From Lentisphaeria bacterium (lineage in GTDB: Bacteria; Verrucomicrobiota; Lentisphaeria; Oligosphaerales; Oligosphaeraceae): 20,843 nt of DNA. The translations under genes and the position numbers were made by a program. The DNA lies in assembly GCA_016287975.1 (NCBI GenBank), contig JAEEXV010000212.1, positions 1 through 20,843 on the forward strand. Direction: 5' to 3'. Positions 1 to 6,558 of this stretch are shown in pieces (positions within the stretch are counted from its first letter, which is position 1; each line of letters begins with the position of its first letter). The notes under the pieces are model-generated. The model made no database searches. It saw only the letters and a program-made list of their open reading frames with translations, and had not been told where the DNA came from.

Positions 1-217
1 CGTCGAGTTCGTCCAGGATGATGCTGTCGGTGCGGTGCCCGATCTGCACGCGCACGGCGGTCGCGCCGCCCTTGAAGAAACCGCGCACGGCGGCGTTGAC
101 CTCTTCGGTCAGCAGATGGCGGCTGTACTGGTAGTACATGCCGTCACCATGGCAGTAGTTCATGGAATCGTAGACGCCGGCGACGCCTTCGAGGTCGGTC
201 ATGATGAAGATGTTCAT
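1..217 (-). CDS. M55 family D-aminopeptidase (DppA-like), N-terminal part only
   Basis: Partial gene: 72 codons are visible and the rest lies beyond the left edge. The protein begins MNIFIMTDLEGVAGV, the typical opening of peptidase family M55 (DppA), zinc enzymes that release D-amino acids from short peptides. By comparison with DppA, the metal ligands in this part would be D8, E10 and H61 (in VQIGHRTD), all present. The segment YSRHLLTEEVNAAV (31-44) matches the family's 'R..MT.E.NA.I' helix. There is no signal peptide, so it is probably cytoplasmic. The start was chosen because it places D8 and E10 exactly as in the family. No Shine-Dalgarno sequence precedes it; the coding-strand leader is instead almost pure C tracts. 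It lies downstream of miaB on the same strand, 224 bp away, and a functional link is not evident. Confidence 0.8.
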   Translation of the reverse strand, partial: MNIFIMTDLEGVAGVYDSMNYCHGDGMYYQYSRHLLTEEVNAAVRGFFKGGATAVRVQIGHRTDSIILDELD

Positions 218-253
218 GGGAATGGGGGGGTGGGGGATTTGGGGGACTGCGGG
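218..253. other. G-run cluster (G-quadruplex pattern) abutting the M55 start codon
   Basis: Plus-strand G runs lie at 218-220, 224-230, 232-236, 241-245 and 251-253, with loops of 1 to 5 bases across the first four, which meets the usual G-quadruplex pattern. On the coding strand of the M55 gene this is a C-rich leader that occupies the place where a ribosome binding site would be expected. Whether it folds or has a role is not known. Confidence 0.6.
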
Positions 254-268
254 CCGAAAACGGCCCGC
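249..268. repeat. Perfect 8-bp inverted repeat (hairpin) between miaB and the M55 gene
   Basis: GCGGGCCG at 249-256 and CGGCCCGC at 261-268 pair perfectly around a 4-base A loop (TTTT on the minus strand). The stem is entirely G/C. No run of T follows it in the minus-strand direction, so it is not a standard intrinsic terminator. It could be a transcript-stabilising stem or a terminator of another type at the end of the miaB transcript. Confidence 0.6.
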
Positions 269-276
269 CACGGAAC

Positions 277-376
277 AAGGAAGATGCGGGGAAATCCGGA
301 AAAACCGGAAGATCCGGAAGACCCGGAAGATCCGAAAAATCCGGAAAATCCGGAACCGCCGGTAGATCCGGAACAG
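277..376. repeat. 9-bp tandem array, unit CCGGAAGAT, about 9 to 11 copies
   Basis: Nine consecutive 9-base units start at 296, 305, 314, 323, 332, 341, 350, 359 and 368. Most read CCGGAARAY-like; examples are CCGGAAGAT at 305 and 323, CCGGAAGAC at 314 and CCGGAAAAT at 341. The units at 350, 359 and 368 have drifted. Two degenerate units precede them at 277 and 287, out of phase by one base. The array fills the miaB-M55 gap and is not part of a credible gene, although it happens to be open in frame on the plus strand. Confidence 0.85.
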
Positions 377-441
377 CCAGCCCCGTGTTTCAAGGGATGT
401 GCGGGTTTTCTTGGGGGGTGCGCGGTTTTACGGGGGTGCGG

Positions 442-1773
442 CTAATCGGTGTAGAGGGCGTTTTCGGTGGCGCGGGTGATGGTGAAGTCGCGCAGGTCTC
501 CGGCGCGGATGTCGTCGCGGGGCGGGAAGAGGACGACCTTGTTGAGGTCGGTGCGGCCGGTCCAGCGGGAGGGGTTGCGGGGACTGGGGCCCTCGACAAG
601 CACCTGCACGGTCGTGCCGACGGCGGCGGCGTTGTGGCGGGCGACGCCTCGGGCGAGTTCCTCCAGGAGGATCTGGTTGCGCTCGTGCTTCTCGGCCTCG
701 GGGACGTCGTCGGGGAGGTTGCGGGCGGAGAGGGTGCCCTCGCGCGGGGAGTAGCGGAAGATGTAGGCCATGTCGTATTCGACGTCGCGCATGAGGGCGC
801 GGGTGTCCTCGAACTCTGCGCGGGTCTCGCTGCAGAATCCGACGATGACGTCGGTGGAGAAGGTGGCGTGCGGGAGTTTTTCGCGGATGCGGTCGATGCG
901 GTCGCGGTATTCGGCGGCGGTGTAGTTGCGGTTCATGAGCCGCAGGATGCGGTCGTTGCCGGACTGCACGGGGACGTGGAAGGACTTGCAGACCTTGGGG
1001 AGCCCCGCGACGGCCTCGATGAACTTGGCGTTCATGAAGCGCACATGCGGGGAGGTGAAGCGGATGCGCTCGATGCCCTTGACCTCGTTCAGCGCGGCGA
1101 GGAGGTCGGCGAAGGCGGAGAACTCGGGGGTGTACGTGCCCTCGCGCCGCGCCTCGGCGACGCCGTACGCGGTGATGTTCTGCCCCAGGAGCAGGATCTC
1201 CTTGGTGCCGCCCTCGGCGAGGCGCCGCGCCTCGTCGACGATGGTCTCGATCGGACGGCTCTTCTCGCGGCCGCGGCAGTAAGGCACGATGCAGTAGGTG
1301 CAGAACTGGTCGCAGCCGCGCATCACCGAGATCTCCGCCTGGAGGCGCCCTGGATGGTGGCCGTCGAGTTCGCGGAAGACGCCAGGGCCCATTTCAAGGG
1401 CGCTCTGGCGGCCCTGCTTCGCGAGGACGTTGGCGAGGAGCTGCGGGACGCGCTGGAGGGCGTCGGTGCCCGCGACGAAGTCGACGTGCGGGAGTTCCTG
1501 GAGGAGCGATTCGCCTCGTCGCTGGGCCATGCAGCCGATGATGCCGATGACGGCGCCAGGGCGCTCCGCCTTCCACTTCCTCATCATGCCGACCTTGCCG
1601 ACGACCTTGCGCTCGGCCTGGTCGCGGACGCTGCAGGTGTTGAAGACGAGGATGTCGGCGTCTTCCTCGCGGTCGGTCTCGGCGTAGCCGTGGGCTTCCA
1701 GCAGGCAGGCGAGCGCCTCCGAATCGCGCTCGTTCATCTGGCAGCCGTAGGTCTTGATGTGGAATTTCAGCAT
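442..1773 (-). CDS. miaB: MiaB, tRNA-2-methylthio-N6-dimethylallyladenosine synthase
   Basis: A radical-SAM methylthiotransferase that adds the 2-methylthio group to i6A37 of tRNAs reading U-starting codons. At 443 residues it has full family length. The N-terminal UPF0004 domain carries three auxiliary cluster cysteines: C11 in KTYGCQMN, C47 in FNTCSVRDQAE and C81 in GCMAQR. The radical-SAM CxxxCxxC is C154, C158 and C161 in MRGCDQFCTYCIVPYCRG. The motif SFHVPVQSGNDRIL follows in the barrel, and a TRAM-type RNA-binding tail covers about 379-443. These features separate it from RimO and MtaB, which differ in the UPF0004 and TRAM regions. The start is well placed because family members begin just before KTYGCQMN. 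It has no clear Shine-Dalgarno sequence and a C-rich leader. It diverges from the DUF192 gene, with 43 bp between the start codons. Confidence 0.96.
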   Translation of the reverse strand: MLKFHIKTYGCQMNERDSEALACLLEAHGYAETDREEDADILVFNTCSVRDQAERKVVGKVGMMRKWKAERPGAVIGIIGCMAQRRGESLLQELPHVDFVAGTDALQRVPQLLANVLAKQGRQSALEMGPGVFRELDGHHPGRLQAEISVMRGCDQFCTYCIVPYCRGREKSRPIETIVDEARRLAEGGTKEILLLGQNITAYGVAEARREGTYTPEFSAFADLLAALNEVKGIERIRFTSPHVRFMNAKFIEAVAGLPKVCKSFHVPVQSGNDRILRLMNRNYTAAEYRDRIDRIREKLPHATFSTDVIVGFCSETRAEFEDTRALMRDVEYDMAYIFRYSPREGTLSARNLPDDVPEAEKHERNQILLEELARGVARHNAAAVGTTVQVLVEGPSPRNPSRWTGRTDLNKVVLFPPRDDIRAGDLRDFTITRATENALYTD

Positions 1774-1794
1774 GGGTCGGGTGGCGGGGTCTGT

Positions 1795-1815
1795 CGGGGA
1801 ATGCTATATTCCCCG
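1795..1815. promoter_or_regulatory. Perfect 8-bp inverted repeat with embedded TATATT box in the miaB/DUF192 divergent region
   Basis: CGGGGAAT at 1795-1802 and ATTCCCCG at 1808-1815 form a perfect inverted repeat around GCTAT. A TATATT hexamer, a plausible -10 box, lies at 1805-1810 across the loop and right arm. The DUF192 ATG at 1817 is 7 bases after the end of this box, so a transcript from it would begin at or next to the start codon (leaderless). No convincing -35 hexamer is visible. The symmetry suggests a protein-binding operator acting on one or both divergent genes. This assignment is inference. Confidence 0.5.
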
Positions 1816-1816
1816 C

Positions 1817-2332
1817 ATGGCACGCAAACTGGGATGGATTCTGACGCTGGGGATCGCGGCGGCGCTGGCCGCGGCGGAGCCCCTCTATCTGCCGCGCTTC
1901 CAGATGGGCGGCATGGAGTTCGCGCACATCGAGGTCGCCCGCACGGAGGCCGAGCGCGTCCGCGGGCTGATGCACCGCACGGCGCTCGCGCGGGACGGCG
2001 GGATGCTCTTCGCCTTCCGCGAACCGGATGTGCTCTGCTTCTGGATGAAGAACACCCTCGTCCCCCTCGACATCCTCTTCCTCGACTCGCGCGGCACCAT
2101 CGTCTCTATTGCCACGATGACGCCCGAGGCGCCGCGCGGCAAGAGCGAGAGCGAGGCCGACTACGAACGGCGCCTCAGGCGCACGTACAGCCGCCGCCTT
2201 GCGGTGGCGGCGCTGGAGATCCGCGGCGGCCTGGCGGCGGAACTGGGGCTGCGCGCGGGCTACCGCGTCCCCGCCTTGGCGCACGATAAAATATACCACT
2301 TCCTTGAAGGAGTGAAGTCGCCGCAGAAGTGA
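1817..2332 (+). CDS. DUF192 family exported protein
   Basis: A 171-residue protein of the DUF192 family (PF02643), whose biochemical role is not settled. Residues 1-20 form a signal peptide (MARK, a hydrophobic core, then AAA|E), so it should be periplasmic or extracytoplasmic. The family core is clear: RGLMHR at 49-54, GGMLFAF at 61-67, then FWMKNTLVPLDILFLD at 75-90. A charged stretch at about 105-127 (rich in E, R and K) sits between the IVSIATMTPEAP strand and the C-terminal ALEIRGGLAAELGLRAG region. The start at 1817 was chosen because it gives a normal signal peptide; an upstream in-frame ATG at 1754 would overlap miaB and add unrelated residues. It stands alone on the plus strand and converges with the lipoprotein gene at 2361, with no obvious terminator in the 28-bp gap. 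Confidence 0.9.
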   Translation: MARKLGWILTLGIAAALAAAEPLYLPRFQMGGMEFAHIEVARTEAERVRGLMHRTALARDGGMLFAFREPDVLCFWMKNTLVPLDILFLDSRGTIVSIATMTPEAPRGKSESEADYERRLRRTYSRRLAVAALEIRGGLAAELGLRAGYRVPALAHDKIYHFLEGVKSPQK

Positions 2333-2360
2333 TGGTCTCGGGTCGAGGCCAGGGGCAATT

Positions 2361-4289
2361 TCACTGTGGCTTCGGTTTGGCGGCCTCGGCGTGCTTCTTC
2401 TCCGAGGGCAGTTCCTTCCATTGCTGCGCCAATTCCTGAAAGTATGCCTGCAGGAATGCTCCGTCGGGGGCGAGCTCGATTTGGAAGAAGCGCCCGCGCC
2501 ATCCATTATACGGGACCGGGAGCCATCGGTTCCGGTCCAGAATGGCGGACAGCGGCTCGATCTTCAGCTTGCAGAGTTGCTTGTAGCAGATATCCGCCTC
2601 CTCGGGGTTGGAGATCCGCAATGTCCAGCCGACCGCCAGCAGAGACGCGAACTTCAATTCCTTGTTTTGGGTCAGCGCGGCGACTTTCCGGAAGACATCG
2701 CAAATCGTCTTGCGGTAATGGAATCTTGGCAGGCTGGAAGGACGCCGAAGTCGATACGGGGAATACTCCGGATACTGCCCTTCGCAGATGAAGAAGTCGG
2801 GATCCAGTTCGTAGCCGAGCAACTCGATATTGTGGAACAGCAGGATTTGCCCCATTCGGAACAGCGCTTTCGCCTTGGCCTCCGAATCCGATTCAGGGGA
2901 ATTGGAGACTTCCCAGTTCTTCAGATATTCCTCCATGACCGCGTGGTATTTCCAATACGGGAAGAATTCAATGGCCTCCCGGACTTTTCCTTGACGAAAC
3001 AGCGCACGGGCGAGCAGATGCCTCAAGTTGCCGGGGATTTCCTTCGCATACCCGGCCATCCATTCGTTGATATGGTTTGCCTCCACGAACTTGAGCAGTG
3101 TCTCGACGCTCATGAACTGTTCGGCGACGAGAGCGGCGTCAGGCCAGGATCCGGCCTTCAGGAAGGCCAGCAGCGCCTCCTCGTAGTCCCGTTCCTCCAA
3201 GGTGACCAGCCCCAGCAGTCCTTGGACTTCCTGGCGCCAGCCGGTGTGGTGAGTACTGCCATGTACCGCTCTGCCAGAGCCTAGAGAATCATGGAGATCC
3301 TGATCCCAGCCGGCTCTGCCCCAGCCAATAGCCGGTCGGTAAAAGACATACTTCGGGGATTCCTCCAGCGCCGTGGCGGAGAGTTTCAGCCATCTGCGGA
3401 GGAGCTGCGCGGCCTTCTGATTGTCGCCCTCGAACTTGGCGAAGCGCGCCTGCAGGAACAGTTTGATCAGGGAATCGTCCGGCGTCTGTTCCAGGAGCCG
3501 GGCGGAAAGCGGGAAGCGGCCTTTCTGATAGGCGCGCATCGCCAGACGGTCCGCGAGCAGGAACCGGTGCCCGGCCAGCTTCGCAAAATCCGCTTCCTGG
3601 ATCTTCTCCGGTGCGGCGAGCAGCAGGAGCTCCGCCAGATATGGATCGCGCATGGCTGTTTCTCGCTGTTCCGGGGTCAGTGCTTTCACCAGCCTTTCCA
3701 GTTCATTGCGATATACGACCCTGGAGGCATGAAAACGGGCCGCCAGCGGAAGATACCGGAGCTGCCCCAGCGGAGAGGCATAGCGCCGCAGGGCGTTGAA
3801 GGTGTCCCGGCTCAGGCCGAGATTGTCCGGATAGCCCTCGTCGCGCACGGCCTTGCGCAAATCGTGGTAGAACTTCCATGCGCTGGCGTCATCCTGCTTG
3901 TTGCGGAGGGCGAGATTGCCGAGCATATACAGAGTCCGCACGGTGCGGTATCTGCGCTCGGCGGGAGGAAGCGCGAGCAGCTGTTTCCAGGCTTTCGGGA
4001 AGCATTCCTTGGGATTGTCCGTGATCTCCTGGATGCCGGCCTGATAGAGGTCGTATTCCCTGCGCGGGGGCTTGGGGTCCGGTTCCCGGGAACGCGGCGA
4101 CGGGGGGATGACGTCGCGCATGAAATGCTCCGCGAGGAGGGATAGATGATACACCAGTTCGCTTTCATCCGCACTATGGACGCAGGCGTCCTCCTGGTCG
4201 ATAAAAGACGGAGGGAAAAACGGTCCGCAGGCGAACAGCGCGCCCCCGCACGCCACCAGCAGCACAAAGACTTTTTTCCAGTTCATCAT
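2361..4289 (-). CDS. Large helical-repeat (TPR-like) lipoprotein with N-terminal CGPFFP motif
   Basis: A 642-residue protein of unknown function. The N-terminus is a signal peptide ending ALFAC, with C21 the likely lipidated cysteine, followed by GPFFPPSF. I recall a 'CGPFFP'-like opening in other large uncharacterised bacterial proteins, but cannot search for it. The rest is mainly alpha-helical, with repeated stretches resembling tetratricopeptide pairs (for example KFEGDNQKAAQLLRRWLKL and LARALFRQGKVREAIEFF), which suggests a protein-binding scaffold outside the inner membrane. No catalytic motif is seen. Its start overlaps the stop of the DUF3142 gene by ATGA, and an AAGGA sequence lies about 8 bases upstream, so the two are translationally coupled and likely act together. 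Base composition looks less GC-rich than miaB or the ligase gene. Confidence 0.8.
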   Translation of the reverse strand: MMNWKKVFVLLVACGGALFACGPFFPPSFIDQEDACVHSADESELVYHLSLLAEHFMRDVIPPSPRSREPDPKPPRREYDLYQAGIQEITDNPKECFPKAWKQLLALPPAERRYRTVRTLYMLGNLALRNKQDDASAWKFYHDLRKAVRDEGYPDNLGLSRDTFNALRRYASPLGQLRYLPLAARFHASRVVYRNELERLVKALTPEQRETAMRDPYLAELLLLAAPEKIQEADFAKLAGHRFLLADRLAMRAYQKGRFPLSARLLEQTPDDSLIKLFLQARFAKFEGDNQKAAQLLRRWLKLSATALEESPKYVFYRPAIGWGRAGWDQDLHDSLGSGRAVHGSTHHTGWRQEVQGLLGLVTLEERDYEEALLAFLKAGSWPDAALVAEQFMSVETLLKFVEANHINEWMAGYAKEIPGNLRHLLARALFRQGKVREAIEFFPYWKYHAVMEEYLKNWEVSNSPESDSEAKAKALFRMGQILLFHNIELLGYELDPDFFICEGQYPEYSPYRLRRPSSLPRFHYRKTICDVFRKVAALTQNKELKFASLLAVGWTLRISNPEEADICYKQLCKLKIEPLSAILDRNRWLPVPYNGWRGRFFQIELAPDGAFLQAYFQELAQQWKELPSEKKHAEAAKPKPQ

Positions 4290-5446
4290 TTTATCTTATC
4301 CTTTTTTCCCCAGTTCACGATTCTGGCGACCAGGAGCGTCTCCCCCGGCGGCGGCGGCGTGCCCGTAATGGAGGCGGGCACAATGCCGGGCACGCTTCTC
4401 CCGACGGCTGCGGCGCCGTTGAAGAGGAAGGTCTCGCCGGTGCCGCCGAGCGCCATCGTATGCGTGGTTCTGCCAAGCAGGCCGTGGTTTTTCCAGAAGA
4501 CATCCGTGTACACCCGGCCGTGCCTGAAAATGGCTTCGATCTCCTTGCGGGGCGGTTTTCCCTGGTTCAGCAGGAGGAGGTTTGTCGCCTCCAAGGCCAG
4601 CCGGTCGCCCTTCAGCGGCAGGCGGAACCAGATCACCTCGAGGGCAGGATGCTTTTTGCGGAACTTCAAGACCTCGTTCCAATCCGGTTGGGCGGTCTTC
4701 CGGATTTCATCCTGGCGCTGCGGCACCTCATTTTCGGCGCTCATCCGGCGGAAGCGCCCGTCCTTCGTATAGTGGATCGTGTATGCGTAACTCGGGAGGG
4801 CAATCCGAAAAGTCTTCCGAAACATCTTCATTGCCTGGACGGCCTTGTCCGCGACCTCGGAGTCGAAGAGTCGGTACTCGTCGGGCAGGCTCTTCGGGAT
4901 TTCCAGGGCATGAAGTTGAAGGACTGTGTAGTCGAGCTGGTCGAGGACCGCCTTGAGCTCCGGATGCCGCAGATGGCACGGCAGAAGCGTGGCGGAGAAA
5001 GTGTGGTTTGCGTCCTGCTTCTTCAGTTGCTTCAGAAAGTCCGCGTAGGCGGCGATCTTGGATTCGGGAACGTCGCAGTCCAATTGGACTTCCCCCTTGG
5101 GCAATTGTTTCAGAAGCGGGACGAAGGTCTTCAGGAACCCGTCCTTGCGCCAGCAGAATTGGTCCAGCCGAATGACGGGCACCGTCCCCGGCAGATGCTT
5201 TCGGACGACGATTGGCTTGTCTTGCCGAATTTCGGCGAACAACGCAAAGATTTTCCAGTTCTTGAATGATTTAAGGGCGTCATCGACCTCTTTTCCGCGC
5301 GCCCGGTGCCAGAGATAGGCCATGCCTGCGCATGGCGGAGCGGTGGATTCCGCCGCAGGCGGAGCCTGACCAAATAGCATCGCGACGATGGCGATGCGGA
5401 CAAATAGCGTGATAATAATAGCGTAGATGGGGGCGGGAGTTCCCAT
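4286..5446 (-). CDS. DUF3142 domain protein, membrane-anchored or exported
   Basis: A 386-residue protein. Residues about 7-26 form a hydrophobic signal or anchor segment followed by a short PPAAESTAPP linker, so the body is probably extracytoplasmic. The body resembles DUF3142 proteins: MAYLWHRA at 42-49, VIRLDQ at 91-96, QLDCDVPESKIAAYADFL at 121-138 and YTVLQLHALEIP at 173-184. The alternation of strands and helices, with acidic residues at strand ends (D95, D123, D125), recalls a TIM-barrel glycoside-hydrolase-like fold, but no activity is established for the family. It lies 18 bp after yigZ and overlaps the downstream lipoprotein gene by 4 bp. The N-terminal region around 5400-5425 is unusually AT-rich. 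The start is uncertain because no good ribosome binding site is visible; M23 is an alternative. Confidence 0.8.
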   Translation of the reverse strand: MGTPAPIYAIIITLFVRIAIVAMLFGQAPPAAESTAPPCAGMAYLWHRARGKEVDDALKSFKNWKIFALFAEIRQDKPIVVRKHLPGTVPVIRLDQFCWRKDGFLKTFVPLLKQLPKGEVQLDCDVPESKIAAYADFLKQLKKQDANHTFSATLLPCHLRHPELKAVLDQLDYTVLQLHALEIPKSLPDEYRLFDSEVADKAVQAMKMFRKTFRIALPSYAYTIHYTKDGRFRRMSAENEVPQRQDEIRKTAQPDWNEVLKFRKKHPALEVIWFRLPLKGDRLALEATNLLLLNQGKPPRKEIEAIFRHGRVYTDVFWKNHGLLGRTTHTMALGGTGETFLFNGAAAVGRSVPGIVPASITGTPPPPGETLLVARIVNWGKKDKIK

Positions 5447-5464
5447 CGGTCTGGCGAGTGGTCC

Positions 5465-6079
5465 TTATGTCTCTGGAGGCGCGTCGAGGTCGGTGATGGC
5501 GATGGCGCCGCGGGTGAGGTCGGCGAGGCGGCGGGCGAGGGGCTCGTAGTCGGCGGCGGGGAGGCTGCCGGTGATGGCGTCGCCGTCGGCGTTGTAGTCT
5601 TCGGAGGAGATGGCGAAGCCGCCGTCGGCGAGGGCGCGCTTGCCGGATTCGAGCTGGGAATAGGGCAGGGTGAAGGCGAGGCGCTTCATCGCGATGATCT
5701 CGCGCGTGACGGCGGTCGCGATGACCCCCTGCGCGCTGGTCGAATAGGCGCGGACGAGGCCGCCCGTGCCGAGCTTGGTGCCGCCCCACCAGCGGGTGAC
5801 GGTCAGGATGACGTTGGTGATCTTCGAGCCCGTCAAGACTTCGAGGACGGGGCGGCCGGCGGTCCCGGCGGGCTCGCCGTCGTCGGAGCAGCCCAGGATG
5901 TTGGCCTGCGGGCCGACGGCGAATGCGTGGACGACATGTCCGCCGTCGGCATGGCTGGCGCGGGTGCTGGCGAGGGTGGCGCGGGCCTCCTCGGGGGTGC
6001 GGACGGTGAAGAGTTCGGCGAGGAAGCGCGAGTTCTTGATCACCTGGAAGAAGGGCTGGGCTTCGACGAGTTCAAGCAT
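5465..6079 (-). CDS. yigZ: YigZ / IMPACT family protein
   Basis: A 204-residue protein with the normal length and both domains of the YigZ family. The IMPACT N-terminal domain contains SRFLAELF at 17-24, SDDGEPAGTAGRP at 65-77 and RWWGGTKLGTGGLVRAY at 96-112. A DUF1949-type ferredoxin-like domain follows from about 135 to 195. Eukaryotic IMPACT regulates the GCN2 kinase; the bacterial role is unsettled and is often linked to translation. No signal peptide is present, so it is cytoplasmic. An AAGAAG stretch about 10 bases upstream may serve as a weak ribosome binding site. It is 7 bp downstream of the small membrane protein gene and 18 bp upstream of the DUF3142 gene, consistent with one transcript. 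Confidence 0.93.
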   Translation of the reverse strand: MLELVEAQPFFQVIKNSRFLAELFTVRTPEEARATLASTRASHADGGHVVHAFAVGPQANILGCSDDGEPAGTAGRPVLEVLTGSKITNVILTVTRWWGGTKLGTGGLVRAYSTSAQGVIATAVTREIIAMKRLAFTLPYSQLESGKRALADGGFAISSEDYNADGDAITGSLPAADYEPLARRLADLTRGAIAITDLDAPPET

Positions 6080-6086
6080 GGCGGCG

Positions 6087-6491
6087 TCACTTCTTGGGTG
6101 GCGGGAGGGCCTGCACGGGCTTGCGGATCATGCGCATGATGAGCGCGGCGATGGCGAAGAACAGAACGAACCCCATCATGCCGACCGCGATCGGCGTGAA
6201 GCGCCGCACCTCCTCAGGGACATGCGGCGCCAGACGATCCGCGAAGAGCAGGATGTCGATGTATGCGCCGAGCGCGCCGAAGGCCAGGCACAGAATCACG
6301 CCCAGCAGGCGGAAGAGATAGAGCGCCAGCCGAATCAGCAGATACAGGAAGAGCAGCCCCGCGAAGCCGATGATCAAAAGACGCCACCAGTCGGTGTGCC
6401 AGTCGATCTGCTCGCCGTGGAAGGAAAGCACCTCCGCTATCTCCGCAAGCTCCTGGGCGCGGGAACTCTGTTGCGCGAAAAAAGTCCACAT
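6087..6491 (-). CDS. Small three-helix membrane protein, unknown function
   Basis: A 134-residue protein from the ATG at 6491. After a soluble N-terminal segment (1-35) there are three likely membrane helices at about 36-55, 57-83 and 100-120, ending in a basic and proline-rich tail (RKPVQALPPPKK). I do not recognise the family. In-frame ATGs at 6512 and 6521 would add 7 or 10 residues. They lie inside a 9-bp tandem repeat and would encode a proline run from a C8 tract, so the internal start is preferred. No Shine-Dalgarno sequence is seen at any of the three. It is 7 bp upstream of yigZ and about 67 bp downstream of the formate-tetrahydrofolate ligase gene, and may be co-transcribed with both. 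Confidence 0.7.
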   Translation of the reverse strand: MWTFFAQQSSRAQELAEIAEVLSFHGEQIDWHTDWWRLLIIGFAGLLFLYLLIRLALYLFRLLGVILCLAFGALGAYIDILLFADRLAPHVPEEVRRFTPIAVGMMGFVLFFAIAALIMRMIRKPVQALPPPKK

Positions 6492-6498
6492 TTTAGAA

Positions 6499-6554
6499 GG
6501 GGGGGGCGGCATGGCCGGCATGGTCGACTATGCCGGCTATGCCGACTAAGCCGA
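6499..6554. repeat. G8/C8 tract and adjacent 9-bp tandem array, unit CTATGCCGR
   Basis: Five 9-base units start at 6510, 6519, 6528, 6537 and 6546: CATGGCCGG, CATGGTCGA, CTATGCCGG, CTATGCCGA and CTAAGCCGA. A run of eight G (C8 on the coding strand) at 6499-6506 lies between the array and the ATG at 6491. The array fills nearly all of the gap after the ligase stop codon. Its unit differs from that of the array at 277-376, but the period is the same. Confidence 0.8.
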
Positions 6555-6558
6555 TGCT

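Noticed and set aside
249..268. Intrinsic terminator for miaB at the GC hairpin
   Set aside because: The stem is perfect, but no T run follows it on the minus strand, so it is recorded only as an inverted repeat.
290..376. Proline/glutamate repeat peptide (PEDPEDPED type) encoded by the 9-bp array on the plus strand
   Set aside because: The frame that contains it is antisense to the M55 gene and has no ribosome binding site. The 9-bp period keeps any frame open by itself.
385..2289. Long plus-strand open frame of 634 codons opposite miaB
   Set aside because: It lies antisense to miaB, which has full family motifs. The translation is a GC-driven mixture of G, V, A, D and R with no recognisable domain.
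2290..2295. Minus-strand TATATT box inside the DUF192 3' end
   Set aside because: It is explained by the lysine-isoleucine-tyrosine codons, and no minus-strand gene starts downstream of it.
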